The notes below the pieces were generated by a model that saw only the letters and a list, made by a program, of their open reading frames with translations, was not told the DNA's origin and searched no databases. From the NCBI RefSeq assembly GCF_004210295.1, contig NZ_SDAK01000001.1, positions 1,798,001 to 1,862,000 of the forward strand: a stretch of DNA of 64,000 bases, in the 5' to 3' direction. The DNA is from Lactococcus sp. S-13. GTDB lineage: Bacteria; Bacillota; Bacilli; Lactobacillales; Streptococcaceae. The translations under genes and the position numbers were made by a program. Shown here piece after piece: positions 17,298-24,929 of the stretch; within the stretch, counting starts at the first letter, position 1; each line of letters starts with the position of its first letter.

Positions 17298-18641
17298 ATT
17301 ATTAGAAATATCTTGATTATGTCGGAAACGTTTGATCATCCGAATCGTTGTCGGAATCAAAATCGAAGTTGAACCAATCCAAGCTGCCGGATTGCTAGAA
17401 ATAATCACCGTATAATTAAGCAAAAGTACACCGATAATTGCCACACCAGCCCGCATGAAAAGCTCAGCAAAACCGCAAATCGTTGGAATTTTGGCATTTC
17501 CCAGCCCTTGAATCGTTGAGCGTGTGACAAATAGAATCGCTAGTAGCCAGTAAAAACTGCCGTTGACCAGATAATAATGACTCGACATCTCGATAACAGC
17601 CGTCTGACTCGCCGAGATAAAGGCCGTCGTGAAATAAAAATGAGCAAGATTGAGCAAGAGCGCGAAACCAACAGACCAGCCGACCGCAATCACCAAAGCC
17701 CGCATCAGCCCCTGATTAATTCGCTTGTACTGACGAGCACCATAATTTTGCGCCCCGAAAGTTGCCATAGCAAGCCCAATCGAAATCATGGGCAACATCG
17801 CCAGCTGGTCAATTTTAGAAACAATCGCTTGTGTCGCCACGGCATCAGTTCCCATTTTATTCAAGGCAATTTGTAAGGTAATGGAACCAATCGCGATAAT
17901 ACTGGACTGAAAGCCCATTGGCACCGCAAGTCCAGCGTGATGAGCAATTTCTTGCCGATCAGGTCGCCACAAACCTTTTGAAAGATGAAAATCCGGAACC
18001 TTTCGCTTGATATGCCAAAAAAGATACAGCACCGAGATGCTTTGAGCCAAAATCGTCGCAACACTTGCTCCAGCCAGTCCAAACTTTAAAACCAAAATGG
18101 CAAAATACTCAAAACCAATGTTCAAAATAGAAGCCACAATCAAAGCATAAAGTGGTGTTTTCGAATCCCCCAAAGCCCGCAAAGCATTGGAAAGATAAGC
18201 ATAGAGGTTAGTCGCAATCATACCGCCCAACATGATACTCAAGAAAGTGCGCGCACCCTCAAAAATCTCAGTTGGCGTCTGCATCACTCGAAGCAAATCA
18301 CCGACAAAAAGAACCGATAAAATACTGAGCAACACCGAAATCGCCACCGTAAAATAAAGCCCCGTCACATAAGACTTCTTAATCGCCAGCTTGTCTTTTG
18401 CACCGAACCGCTGTGCCGTCAAAATCGTCAAGCCAGCAGTCATCCCTTGAGCAAAACCGACAATCAAAAAGTTGATAGACCCCGTCGCCCCAACCGAAGC
18501 CAGCGCATCTTTACCCAAAGTCTGTCCCACAATCAACGTATCTGCCGTATTATAAAGTACTTGGAAAAAATTCCCCAAGAGCAGTGGCAGTGTAAAGGCA
18601 ATCAGCCCCTTTAAAATATTTCCTTTTGTTAAATCCTTCAT
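17286..18641 (-). CDS. MATE family multidrug/sodium antiporter
   Basis: 451-residue MatE-domain efflux protein with 12 hydrophobic helices in two homologous halves (about 10-220 and 235-440). The N-terminal pattern PLLLGNFFQVLYNTADTLIV is typical of the family's first helix and its membrane-embedded Asn/Asp. The substrate is unknown, usually cationic drugs or dyes. The ribosome-binding site before the ATG is weak. It is monocistronic and convergent with the amidase, sharing the terminator embedded in its 3' end. Confidence 0.85.
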   Translation of the reverse strand: MKDLTKGNILKGLIAFTLPLLLGNFFQVLYNTADTLIVGQTLGKDALASVGATGSINFLIVGFAQGMTAGLTILTAQRFGAKDKLAIKKSYVTGLYFTVAISVLLSILSVLFVGDLLRVMQTPTEIFEGARTFLSIMLGGMIATNLYAYLSNALRALGDSKTPLYALIVASILNIGFEYFAILVLKFGLAGASVATILAQSISVLYLFWHIKRKVPDFHLSKGLWRPDRQEIAHHAGLAVPMGFQSSIIAIGSITLQIALNKMGTDAVATQAIVSKIDQLAMLPMISIGLAMATFGAQNYGARQYKRINQGLMRALVIAVGWSVGFALLLNLAHFYFTTAFISASQTAVIEMSSHYYLVNGSFYWLLAILFVTRSTIQGLGNAKIPTICGFAELFMRAGVAIIGVLLLNYTVIISSNPAAWIGSTSILIPTTIRMIKRFRHNQDISNNKTA

Positions 18642-18766
18642 TTATCTAAAAAAACTCGTCTTCTATCAATTTATCTCTTCATTTTAGCGTATTTTATTGG
18701 CTTTTACAAGATGCTTATTACAGAGTTTACAGTAAAATCATGAGATTTTCTATTTTTTTAGGAAAA

Positions 18767-18790
18767 TGAAAAAGTGGATATAAAATCCAC
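18767..18790 (-). terminator. Terminator of the secreted CxxC/His protein gene
   Basis: Minus-strand arms GTGGAT and ATCCAC with a 5-nt loop are followed by TTTTTC. Confidence 0.7.
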
Positions 18791-18823
18791 CTTGTGTTGG
18801 AGCATGAGTTGCTTTCTGAGGGA

Positions 18824-19126
18824 TTATTCGGCTTCTCTTACGCCATAAACTGAGGTAACGTGTCCAGGGTATTTGACCATGTGAGCATTTGCGCGTTCTA
18901 CGGCTGTGCTTGCAAGTAAATGCCATTCGCTAACATAACCACAGGTGTGACATTTCCATTGATAACCAACTCGAGGATCTTTGTGGTCTGCGTCATCGTG
19001 ATCATGGTCATGTGTCGCCACAGTTACAGGCGCTTTTTCCCCTGCAAAAGCAATGTTTCCCACAGGGATAATTGCGGCACCTGCCAATGTTGCAGTGATA
19101 GCAATAGTGGTAATCTTTTTGAACAT
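18824..19126 (-). CDS. Small secreted His-rich protein with zinc-finger-like CxxC...H...H motif, copy 1
   Basis: Unrecognised 100-residue protein. Residues 1-28 form a signal peptide (MFKKITTIAITATLAG, ending NIAFA). A His/Asp-rich stretch follows (THDHDHDDADH, 39-49). Then comes a conserved block: Cys59 and Cys62 (WKCHTCGY), Trp-His69-Leu, His82 and His89 (KYPGHV), giving C-x2-C-x19-H-x6-H. The spacing would suit a single zinc site outside the cell. GAAGGAGAA precedes the ATG. A paralogue lies about 190 bp upstream on the same strand. Zinc or other metal handling is inferred only. Confidence 0.7.
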   Translation of the reverse strand: MFKKITTIAITATLAGAAIIPVGNIAFAGEKAPVTVATHDHDHDDADHKDPRVGYQWKCHTCGYVSEWHLLASTAVERANAHMVKYPGHVTSVYGVREAE

Positions 19127-19168
19127 ATTAATGTTCTCCTTCTAAAGTATATTTTGTAAACCAAAATC

Positions 19169-19188
19169 CTTGTTACAAGCTTAGTATA
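19169..19188 (-). promoter_or_regulatory. -10 box and start-site palindrome of copy 1
   Basis: Minus-strand TATACT (19188-19183) is followed by the palindrome CTTGTAACAAG (19179-19169), which covers the expected transcription start. This could be an operator. Confidence 0.45.
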
Positions 19189-19274
19189 ACAAAAAGATTA
19201 TAAATGAAAAAATGATATTAGAAATAAATTATTTTTTTCTCATTTTGTTGTGTAATGTTTATTCTTACGTTATA

Positions 19275-19303
19275 TAAAAAAATCGGCTCTTGAGCCGACT
19301 TTA
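19275..19303 (-). terminator. Terminator of secreted CxxC/His protein, copy 2
   Basis: TCGGCTC and GAGCCGA arms with a 2-nt loop, widened by flanking A-T pairs, end in a seven-T run on the minus strand. Confidence 0.85.
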
Positions 19304-19312
19304 AAATCTGGA

Positions 19313-19600
19313 TTAGTCCTGATGTTCTACTAAATCAAGGTTTTTGACAGAGTAAATCGAACTAATATGCCCGGGGTGTTTAACCGCATGAGCTTGAGCG
19401 CTCCGAACGCTCGTCTGAGCAAATAAATGCCAGTAGCTCAAATAATCACAAGTCTCGCAATGCCAACGATAGCCAGTCTTGGTGTCAATCAAGTTTGGGT
19501 TAGCACGAAGTTGAATGACAGATGATGAACTGCCCGCAAAAGCGACATTCCCCACCAAAACGAGCAAGATCACAAGGGGCAAAGCGACGTATTTTTTCAT
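19313..19600 (-). CDS. Small secreted protein with zinc-finger-like CxxC...H...H motif, copy 2
   Basis: 95-residue paralogue of the downstream gene. The signal peptide is 1-22 (MKKYVALPLVILLVLVGNVA, ending FAG). It lacks the DHDHD stretch but keeps the block GYRWHCETCDYLSYWHL with Cys48, Cys51, His58, His71 and His78, at the same spacing C-x2-C-x19-H-x6-H. I choose the ATG at 19600, since longer frames begin upstream of the AGGAGG. An extended -10 (TGCTACAAT on the minus strand) and a GTTA-N6-TAAC inverted repeat (19647-19660) lie upstream. The function is unknown. Duplication suggests two related external substrates or metals. Confidence 0.7.
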   Translation of the reverse strand: MKKYVALPLVILLVLVGNVAFAGSSSSVIQLRANPNLIDTKTGYRWHCETCDYLSYWHLFAQTSVRSAQAHAVKHPGHISSIYSVKNLDLVEHQD

Positions 19601-19701
19601 CAGATGTTTTCCTCCTTTCCATAATCTAGGCGTGTAGAAAAAAACCGTTATATTGGTAACTTTATTGTAGCAAAAGTCTGTCAAATACTTGTAAAAAATG
19701 C

Positions 19702-19732
19702 AAAAAAAGACCTGTCAATGACTGACAGATCT
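19702..19732 (-). terminator. Cold-shock gene terminator
   Basis: Minus-strand arms AGATCTGTCA and TGACAGGTCT with a 5-nt loop are followed by seven T. Confidence 0.85.
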
Positions 19733-19748
19733 TCCTTTTAAGCTATAA

Positions 19749-19946
19749 TTATTTTTGGATATTTACAGCTTGTGGTCCACGAGGGCCATCTTCAACTTCA
19801 AAAGTTACTTTTTGACCTTCGTCAAGAGTTTTGAAACCGTCTGTTTGGATAGCTGAGAAGTGAGCGAAAACATCTTTTCCTTCTTCAGTTGTGATAAAGC
19901 CGAAGCCTTTAGTTGCGTTAAACCATTTTACTGTTCCTTGTGCCAT
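19749..19946 (-). CDS. csp: Cold-shock protein (CspA family)
   Basis: 65-residue single-domain RNA chaperone with the OB fold. RNP1 is KGFGFI (13-18) and RNP2 is VFAHF (26-30). The sequence starts with the canonical [18 protein letters not shown] lies upstream. The leader of about 100 nt between the ATG and the divergent gene is AT-rich, as usual for csp mRNAs that are regulated through leader structure. It is monocistronic. Confidence 0.97.
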   Translation of the reverse strand: MAQGTVKWFNATKGFGFITTEEGKDVFAHFSAIQTDGFKTLDEGQKVTFEVEDGPRGPQAVNIQK

Positions 19947-20046
19947 TTTTGGTACTTCCTTTTATTAAAATTTGTAAATCTGAATCTTGAATAGGAATGA
20001 ACCATAAAGCACAGAACTAATCGTAAAACAAAAACTTACACTTTCA

Positions 20047-20055
20047 TGGTATCAT
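20047..20055 (+). promoter_or_regulatory. Extended -10 box 7 nt before the cyclo-ligase start
   Basis: TGGTATCAT is an extended -10 ending at 20055. The ATG is at 20063 and no ribosome-binding site lies between, so the mRNA may be leaderless. Confidence 0.5.
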
Positions 20056-20062
20056 AGTTAAT

Positions 20063-20596
20063 ATGGAAAGTAAAGCACAAAGACGCAAAAAAATAGTAGA
20101 ATTATCAAAAAAATTTCCGTTTGATGAAAAAGAAAGGCAAACGGATGAGGTCTTGAACATCCTGAAAGCTTCACCACTCTGGGTTTCTGCTCAAAAAATC
20201 GGACTTTATATGCCCACAGCTATCGAATTTGATTTGACAAAACTTTTTACGGAAAATCAAGAAAAAGAGCTGCTGATTCCTAAATGTCTCCCTCAGCGCC
20301 AAATGATTTTCGCCAAATATGACCCTAATCAATTGGTGCGTTCAGATTTTGGCCTACTTGAACCGGCCTCAAATCTTGCCGTTGAGCCAGATTTAATCTT
20401 AGTTCCTGGTTTGATTTGGAATGAGCAAGGCTACCGTATTGGTTTTGGCGGAGGCTATTATGACCGCTATTTATCAAATTTTACAGGAAAGACGGCATCC
20501 GTCTTGTATGATTTTCAAAAGGCCAATTTTCAACCAGAAGCGCATGATATACCGGTTCAGCAACTTTTTATAGGAGAAAAAAATAATGAATATTAA
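20063..20596 (+). CDS. 5-formyltetrahydrofolate cyclo-ligase
   Basis: ATP-dependent enzyme of 177 residues (YgfA/MTHFS family) that converts 5-formyl-THF to 5,10-methenyl-THF in cytosolic one-carbon metabolism. It has the basic N terminus AQRRKKIVEL, LIPKCLPQRQM and the C-terminal signature VPGLIWNEQGYRIGFGGGYY-DRY (about 127-150), which binds ATP and substrate. Its 3' end overlaps the rhomboid gene by 11 bp, a pairing seen across Lactobacillales. No Shine-Dalgarno sequence precedes the ATG. Confidence 0.93.
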   Translation: MESKAQRRKKIVELSKKFPFDEKERQTDEVLNILKASPLWVSAQKIGLYMPTAIEFDLTKLFTENQEKELLIPKCLPQRQMIFAKYDPNQLVRSDFGLLEPASNLAVEPDLILVPGLIWNEQGYRIGFGGGYYDRYLSNFTGKTASVLYDFQKANFQPEAHDIPVQQLFIGEKNNEY

Positions 20597-21278
20597 CGAA
20601 ATAAAAAAAGATTTTAGTCGCTATAAAGCAACCTACATTATCTCTCTTGTGACTGCTTTAGTATGGTTCTGGCAGTTTGCAAGCTTTGGGATGCAGGCGA
20701 CAAGTGGGATCAACTTATTCAGATCTGGTGCACTTTTTGGGCCAGCGATTTTACAGGATCCAAGTCAGTTGTGGCGCTTATTTACCCCGATTTTTGTTCA
20801 TATTGGTTGGGGGCATTTCTTGATGAATACCGCCACTTTGTTTTTCATTGGTCGGCAAATTGAAACGATTTTTGGCTGGCAGCGTTTTACGGCGATTTAC
20901 CTCTTGTCAGGTATTTTCGGTAATGCGATGGTTTTCTTACTCACGCCAAACATCATCTCGGCAGGGGCGTCTACTTCATTATTTGGTCTGTTCGCTGCCA
21001 TTGTTGGTTTGGCATTCTTCACCAGTCACCCTTTTTTACAGCAAATTGGTAAAACGTTCACAATTCTGATTGTAGCAAATTTGGCCATCAATCTCTTTTC
21101 ACTGGGAAATGTGAGTATTTGGGGGCATATTGGTGGGGCTGTGGGCGGTATTCTACTCTCAGCAATTTTTCCGCCGAAAGCTTTTAAAAATTCAATTCCA
21201 GCTTCCTACCGATTATTTACGATAATTGCCTTCTTAGTTTTACTAGTTGCCTTTGTTGGTTTACCATTTGTGAGATAA
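20586..21278 (+). CDS. Rhomboid-family intramembrane serine protease
   Basis: 230-residue six-helix membrane protein. The catalytic Ser129 is in SAGASTSLFG (125-134) and His181 in WGHIGGAVGG (179-188). The oxyanion-stabilising helix carries WGHFLMN (75-81). The usual GxSG is GAST here, with Thr in place of the second Gly, so activity should not be taken for granted. AGGAG lies 9 nt before the ATG. It is translationally linked to the cyclo-ligase gene by the 11-bp overlap. The substrate is unknown. Confidence 0.88.
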   Translation: MNINEIKKDFSRYKATYIISLVTALVWFWQFASFGMQATSGINLFRSGALFGPAILQDPSQLWRLFTPIFVHIGWGHFLMNTATLFFIGRQIETIFGWQRFTAIYLLSGIFGNAMVFLLTPNIISAGASTSLFGLFAAIVGLAFFTSHPFLQQIGKTFTILIVANLAINLFSLGNVSIWGHIGGAVGGILLSAIFPPKAFKNSIPASYRLFTIIAFLVLLVAFVGLPFVR

Positions 21279-21315
21279 AAATTAAAAATAAAAACTTGTT
21301 TCAGAGCGAAAAACG

Positions 21316-21329
21316 TGAAAGTGCTTGCA
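21316..21329. promoter_or_regulatory. cre site (CcpA) upstream of the DUF3284 gene
   Basis: TGAAAGTGCTTGCA differs from the cre consensus TGNAANCGNTNNCA only at the central C. It overlaps the -35 box, so binding would repress. Confidence 0.6.
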
Positions 21330-21353
21330 AAGATTTTCTAATCTTGTTAGAAT
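21325..21353 (+). promoter_or_regulatory. Promoter of the DUF3284/VOC pair
   Basis: TTGCAA (21325-21330), a 17-nt spacer and TAGAAT (21348-21353). The same TTGCAA-17-box layout recurs before the DUF871 gene at 23593. Confidence 0.65.
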
Positions 21354-21389
21354 AATCTTAAAGAAAACTTCGAGAGGATTTGAAAAATC

Positions 21390-21818
21390 ATGAGAATTAA
21401 TAAAACAATAGACGCACCACGAGAATTTATTTTTGAAAAAATCCTTGATTCTTGCCTTTTTGACATTGAAAAGAATACAGGAAAACGTCCTAAAGTAAGA
21501 AGTCTCAAAGGTTTTGAATATACCAAAGATTTTGGTAAAAATCAAAGAGGCACAGTCAAAATTGATGAATTAACCGAACCAAATATTTACGCTTTTACCA
21601 CAAAAACCAATCGGAATACCTTTAGCACTCGCTGGGAATTGCATAAAATTGACGATCGTAGCACTGACGTTATCATCGAAGAAAGTCAAACTTCTAATGG
21701 ATTTATCCAAATGGTAAATGATAAAGCTGTCGGTTTCTTCTTGGGGCGTCTGAAAAAACGGCAAATGATTGCGATTTTGGACAATATGGATCGTGCTTAC
21801 AACGGCTCAAATCGCTGA
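21390..21818 (+). CDS. DUF3284 domain protein
   Basis: 142-residue cytosolic protein of the SRPBCC/START-like DUF3284 family. Members often accompany beta-glucoside PTS genes in Lactobacillales. The sequence begins [20 protein letters not shown], as in the family. No enzymatic residues are known. The promoter overlaps a cre site, which fits a link to sugar metabolism and to the beta-glucoside cluster 2 kb downstream. The next gene follows after 17 bp and probably shares the transcript. Confidence 0.75.
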   Translation: MRINKTIDAPREFIFEKILDSCLFDIEKNTGKRPKVRSLKGFEYTKDFGKNQRGTVKIDELTEPNIYAFTTKTNRNTFSTRWELHKIDDRSTDVIIEESQTSNGFIQMVNDKAVGFFLGRLKKRQMIAILDNMDRAYNGSNR

Positions 21819-21835
21819 TAATAAGGAGAAGGCTT

Positions 21836-22213
21836 ATGAAAATTGAACACATCGGACTTTTAGTCCATGATTTAGAAGCAATGCGGGACTTTTATGAGCG
21901 ATATTTTTCGGCTCAAGCTGGCGAAAAATATCATAATCCTAAAACGACTTTTCAATCTTATTTTTTGACCTTTGCTGATGGCGCGCGTCTGGAAATTGGA
22001 ACGAAAGAAGGATTGGCGACTCTGGATAAAACGGGTACGGGCTATGCCCACCTAGCATTTTCAGTAGGATCAAAAGCAGAAGTTGATCGATTAACGGCTC
22101 AATTTTTAGCGGATGGATTCACCGTCATGTCTGGCCCAAGAACCACAGGAGATGGCTATTACGAATCCGTAATTCTCGATCCCGAAGCCAATGAAATTGA
22201 AATCACAATCTAA
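21836..22213 (+). CDS. VOC/glyoxalase-family metalloenzyme
   Basis: 125-residue vicinal-oxygen-chelate protein with two beta-alpha-beta-beta-beta modules. Candidate metal ligands are His5 ([10 protein letters not shown]), the Glu in RLEIGT, His in YAHLAFSVG and the Glu in EIEITI, the pattern of lactoylglutathione lyase-like enzymes. The substrate is not predictable, and fosfomycin resistance and dioxygenase members differ in further motifs. AAGGAG precedes the ATG. It is probably co-transcribed with the DUF3284 gene. Confidence 0.85.
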   Translation: MKIEHIGLLVHDLEAMRDFYERYFSAQAGEKYHNPKTTFQSYFLTFADGARLEIGTKEGLATLDKTGTGYAHLAFSVGSKAEVDRLTAQFLADGFTVMSGPRTTGDGYYESVILDPEANEIEITI

Positions 22214-22238
22214 AAAACGGCCTTCGGGCTATTTTTTT
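22213..22238 (+). terminator. Probable terminator after the VOC gene
   Basis: AACGGCC-TTCG-GGCTATT forms a short imperfect stem followed by a seven-T run. Confidence 0.5.
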
Positions 22239-22240
22239 GT

Positions 22241-22256
22241 AGAGAAAATGCTGACG
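22241..22256 (+). repeat. Single CTGACG repeat half-site
   Basis: AGAGAAAATGCTGACG is an exact consensus half-site without a partner. Confidence 0.75.
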
Positions 22257-22308
22257 TAAGTTAATCGGTAAGCGGTAACATAAAAAACTTCTCATTTTCT
22301 CATCTTTG

Positions 22309-22317
22309 TGTTAAAAT
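22309..22317 (+). promoter_or_regulatory. Extended -10 box 6 nt before the acetyltransferase start
   Basis: TGTTAAAAT ends at 22317 and the ATG is at 22324, without a ribosome-binding site. It is a candidate for leaderless transcription. Confidence 0.5.
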
Positions 22318-22323
22318 AAACTC

Positions 22324-23346
22324 ATGAATACGAATACATATGAAAAAAAAGAACTCCTTGATTTAGTAATTTATGCCTTTAACAAGCCACGAACCAAAGA
22401 ACGTGAAGCGGCTTTGTCAAAGTTATTAGAATTTTCGACCGCATACACTCATCGGGAACAGGAGCAACTGACTTCGATGGTTATTGATAATCATTTTGAG
22501 GTTTATTGGAATGATGCCCAAGTAAAAATGGCGGGAATTGGCTATGTTGCAAGCTACCCAGAGTACCGAGGAAATGGCGCCATCCGCAAAATCATGACGC
22601 AAATCTTGCGAGATAACTATGAAAAAGGGACGATATTTTCCTATTTGGCTCCATTTTCTTATGAATTTTATGAGAAATTTGGTTATCATTATGCTTTTGA
22701 CCGAAAGATTTACACGATTCCGTCCATCCATTTTCCAAAAGGGAAAAGGACAAGTGGAGAGATTGTGCGGCAATCATTAAGTGAAACATCGACTGATCAA
22801 CTTTGGGAGAAATTAAATGCTATCCACAAAAAAGCTTATAATCAAGGATCATTAGCCCGCACAAAAAATAATTGGGATTATTATTTCCTGCACAAAGCTC
22901 ACCCTCAGCTTGCTTTATATCGTGAAAATGGGGAAGATTTAGGTTATTTATTGTATGAGTTTTCAGAAAAGACCTTCCAGATTATTGAATTTATCAGTCT
23001 GTCAATGCCAGCTAAGGAAGCGCTTTACCGGTTTATTTCTAGTCATGCGGGTCAGTTTGAGGAAATTCAATGGGTCGCTCCGACGGATGCCTTGCTTGAG
23101 CAGGACATGAGTGAGCCGGCTTACGCCAATATTCAACTCCTCCCTTATATGCAAGCGCGCATAGTCAACTTGTCTGCCTTTTTGGAAATCAATGGACAGC
23201 CAAATTTCGCTGCCGAAATTACTGACGAAATGATTCCGGAAAATAATATGACGATTGGCGAGGGTCAGCCCGAAAAAATGACGATAGGCGCATTCACGGC
23301 GCGCATCCTCCGAGAAAACAAAGCGATCTTACGTGAATACTTTTAG
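22324..23346 (+). CDS. Eis-like GNAT N-acetyltransferase
   Basis: 340-residue cytosolic acetyltransferase. The GNAT core has the acetyl-CoA loop YPEYRGNGAIRKIM (about 78-91), then YLAPFSYEFYEKFGY (about 105-119), a signature of the Eis family. A second divergent GNAT half and a C-terminal SCP2-like part ending in the typical EYF terminal carboxylate follow. Relatives acetylate lysines or aminoglycosides. The substrate here is unknown. No Shine-Dalgarno sequence precedes the ATG. The stop codon is part of a 20-bp inverted repeat. Confidence 0.82.
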   Translation: MNTNTYEKKELLDLVIYAFNKPRTKEREAALSKLLEFSTAYTHREQEQLTSMVIDNHFEVYWNDAQVKMAGIGYVASYPEYRGNGAIRKIMTQILRDNYEKGTIFSYLAPFSYEFYEKFGYHYAFDRKIYTIPSIHFPKGKRTSGEIVRQSLSETSTDQLWEKLNAIHKKAYNQGSLARTKNNWDYYFLHKAHPQLALYRENGEDLGYLLYEFSEKTFQIIEFISLSMPAKEALYRFISSHAGQFEEIQWVAPTDALLEQDMSEPAYANIQLLPYMQARIVNLSAFLEINGQPNFAAEITDEMIPENNMTIGEGQPEKMTIGAFTARILRENKAILREYF

Positions 23347-23387
23347 AGAAAATGCTGACGGAAATTTCGTCAGCATTTTCTCTAAAA
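23341..23387. repeat. Perfect palindromic copy of the CTGACG repeat
   Basis: The arms TTTTAGAGAAAATGCTGACG (23341-23360) and their exact complement (23368-23387) surround a 7-nt loop. It starts at the stop codon of the acetyltransferase gene and may be the full-length form of the dispersed element. Confidence 0.9.
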
Positions 23388-23549
23388 ATAAAAAACAAAT
23401 GATTAAATTATTAGAATGTTATTTTCCTCTAACTTGTATTATTTCGATTCCGTGTCAAAAAATAATTGGTATAGCGAGGTTTGAAGCCTATCTACTGCGA
23501 GCCAATTGTGAAAGCGTAAAACCTATCTAAAAACAATAATTTTTCACGG

Positions 23550-23579
23550 ATGTTTCAATTTGAGAAACATGTTTTTTTT
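23550..23579 (+). terminator. Terminator-like hairpin
   Basis: ATGTTTC and GAAACAT arms with a 7-nt loop, then G and eight T. It lies upstream of the DUF871 promoter and isolates it from read-through. Confidence 0.75.
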
Positions 23580-23583
23580 GAGG

Positions 23584-23597
23584 GGATAGCGCTTGCA
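23584..23597. promoter_or_regulatory. cre site before the DUF871 gene
   Basis: GGATAGCGCTTGCA keeps the CG core and right half of the cre consensus, with two mismatches on the left. It overlaps the -35 box. Confidence 0.55.
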
Positions 23598-23621
23598 ATT
23601 TTCTCTTGAAAACCTTATCAT
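23593..23621 (+). promoter_or_regulatory. Promoter of the DUF871-ptcC cluster
   Basis: TTGCAA (23593-23598), a 17-nt spacer and TATCAT (23616-23621). Confidence 0.7.
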
Positions 23622-23684
23622 AGTATTAAGCTTTGTTTCAGAATTAAAAATGAAACATAAAAAGATTAGAAAAAAGGAGAACAA

Positions 23685-24776
23685 ATGGGAAAATTAGGAA
23701 TTTCCATTTATCCGGAGCGTTCAAGCTTTGAAAAGGATAAAGCATACCTTGATCTTGCACATCAATATGGTTTCAAGCGAGTTTTCACCTCCTTGCTCGA
23801 GATTGACGGTGATAAAGAAGTCGTCCTTTCAGGATTTAAGAAAGTCGTGACTTACGCCAACAGTTTAGGGATGGAAGTGATGGTGGATATCAATCCAGGT
23901 CTCTTTACCCAACTTAATATCAGTTACGACGATCTTAGTTTCTTTCACGAGATGGGGGCTGATGGAATCCGACTTGACATCGGCTTCACTGGTGCTGAAG
24001 AAGCCAGCATGACACGTAACCCTTACGGGATCAAGATTGAGATTAACATGAGCCAAGGAACCACCTATGTGGACTCCATCATGGATTATTCACCAAATGT
24101 AGAAAATCTCCTTGGTAGTCATAACTTCTATCCACATCGTTACACTGGTTTAGAGTTTAACCATTACCTCAAATGTACCGAAAAATTTAAAGCTTACAAC
24201 TTGAACACAATGGCTTTCGTCAATTCACACGCAGCTAGCTTTGGTCCTTGGCCAACGCAAGATGGACTTTGCAGCCTGGAAGATCACCGTGATCTTGAAA
24301 TCGCTACTCAAGTTAAGCACTATAAACTTCTTGGTGGCATTGATGACATCACTGTAGCTAACGCTTACGCTAGTGAAGAAGAGCTTAAAGCTATGAGCGA
24401 AGCCTTCAACGCCCCAATGCCAGAAATTAAAGTGGTTCCACGTGAAACAATCACTGAAAACGAGCGCAAATGCTTATTTGAAGCCACACATAGCTACCGG
24501 GGAGACAAATCAGCCTATATGTTACGTTCAACAATGACACGTATCACTTACAAAGCCCTTGATTTCCCAGCTCATGACACAGATACCATTCAACGTGGAG
24601 ATGTGATCATTGACAACGAAGGCTATGGTCAGTACAAAGGCGAAACACAAATCGCACTGCGTGAAATGAAAAATGACGGACGGGTCAATGTCGTAGGACG
24701 CATCTCTGATGATGAACTTTTCCTCCTTGACTTCCTGAAACCATGGAGCTCATTTAAACTTATCGAAAGTAAGTAA
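23685..24776 (+). CDS. DUF871 / MupG-family TIM-barrel glycosidase-like protein
   Basis: 363-residue cytosolic protein. The N-terminal (beta/alpha)8 barrel (about 1-240) begins GKLGISIYPERSS, with GADGIRLDIGF and NHYLKCTEKFKAYN inside. A C-terminal cyclophilin-like domain (about 245-363) contains RGDVIIDNEGYGQYKGE. The best-studied relative, MupG, hydrolyses 6-phospho-N-acetylmuramyl glucosamine. In lactococci the gene stands next to ptcC, so a phospho-disaccharide substrate is likely. AAAAGGAG precedes the ATG. It is the first gene of the cluster under a cre-overlapped promoter. Confidence 0.85.
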   Translation: MGKLGISIYPERSSFEKDKAYLDLAHQYGFKRVFTSLLEIDGDKEVVLSGFKKVVTYANSLGMEVMVDINPGLFTQLNISYDDLSFFHEMGADGIRLDIGFTGAEEASMTRNPYGIKIEINMSQGTTYVDSIMDYSPNVENLLGSHNFYPHRYTGLEFNHYLKCTEKFKAYNLNTMAFVNSHAASFGPWPTQDGLCSLEDHRDLEIATQVKHYKLLGGIDDITVANAYASEEELKAMSEAFNAPMPEIKVVPRETITENERKCLFEATHSYRGDKSAYMLRSTMTRITYKALDFPAHDTDTIQRGDVIIDNEGYGQYKGETQIALREMKNDGRVNVVGRISDDELFLLDFLKPWSSFKLIESK

Positions 24777-24782
24777 AAGCTC

Positions 24783-24861
24783 GAAAGGGTATACCCTTTC
24801 TCTTTTGCCCAAGCAAAAGAGAAAAGTTAACAAGCCCAAAACATCCTGTCAAATTTGACAG
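24783..24861. repeat. Three consecutive palindromes in the DUF871-ptcC spacer
   Basis: GAAAGGGT-ATACCCTTTC (24783-24800), CTCTTTTGC-GCAAAAGAG around CCAA (24800-24821) and CTGTCAAATTTGACAG (24846-24861). None has a clean T-run, so they look like mRNA-stability or processing structures or operators rather than terminators. Confidence 0.7.
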
Positions 24862-24929
24862 AACCCTAACTAACGTTCAAAAAATAGTTTTTGAAAGCAA
24901 TTTATTATTAAATTTTAAGGAGGAATTCC

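Larger units (their letters stand above)
23388..23684. other. Regulatory spacer before the beta-glucoside cluster
   Basis: There is no gene in this stretch. It contains a cre-like TGAAAGCGTAAAAC (23509-23522, weak), a terminator-like hairpin (23550), a cre site and the promoter of the DUF871 gene. Confidence 0.7.
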
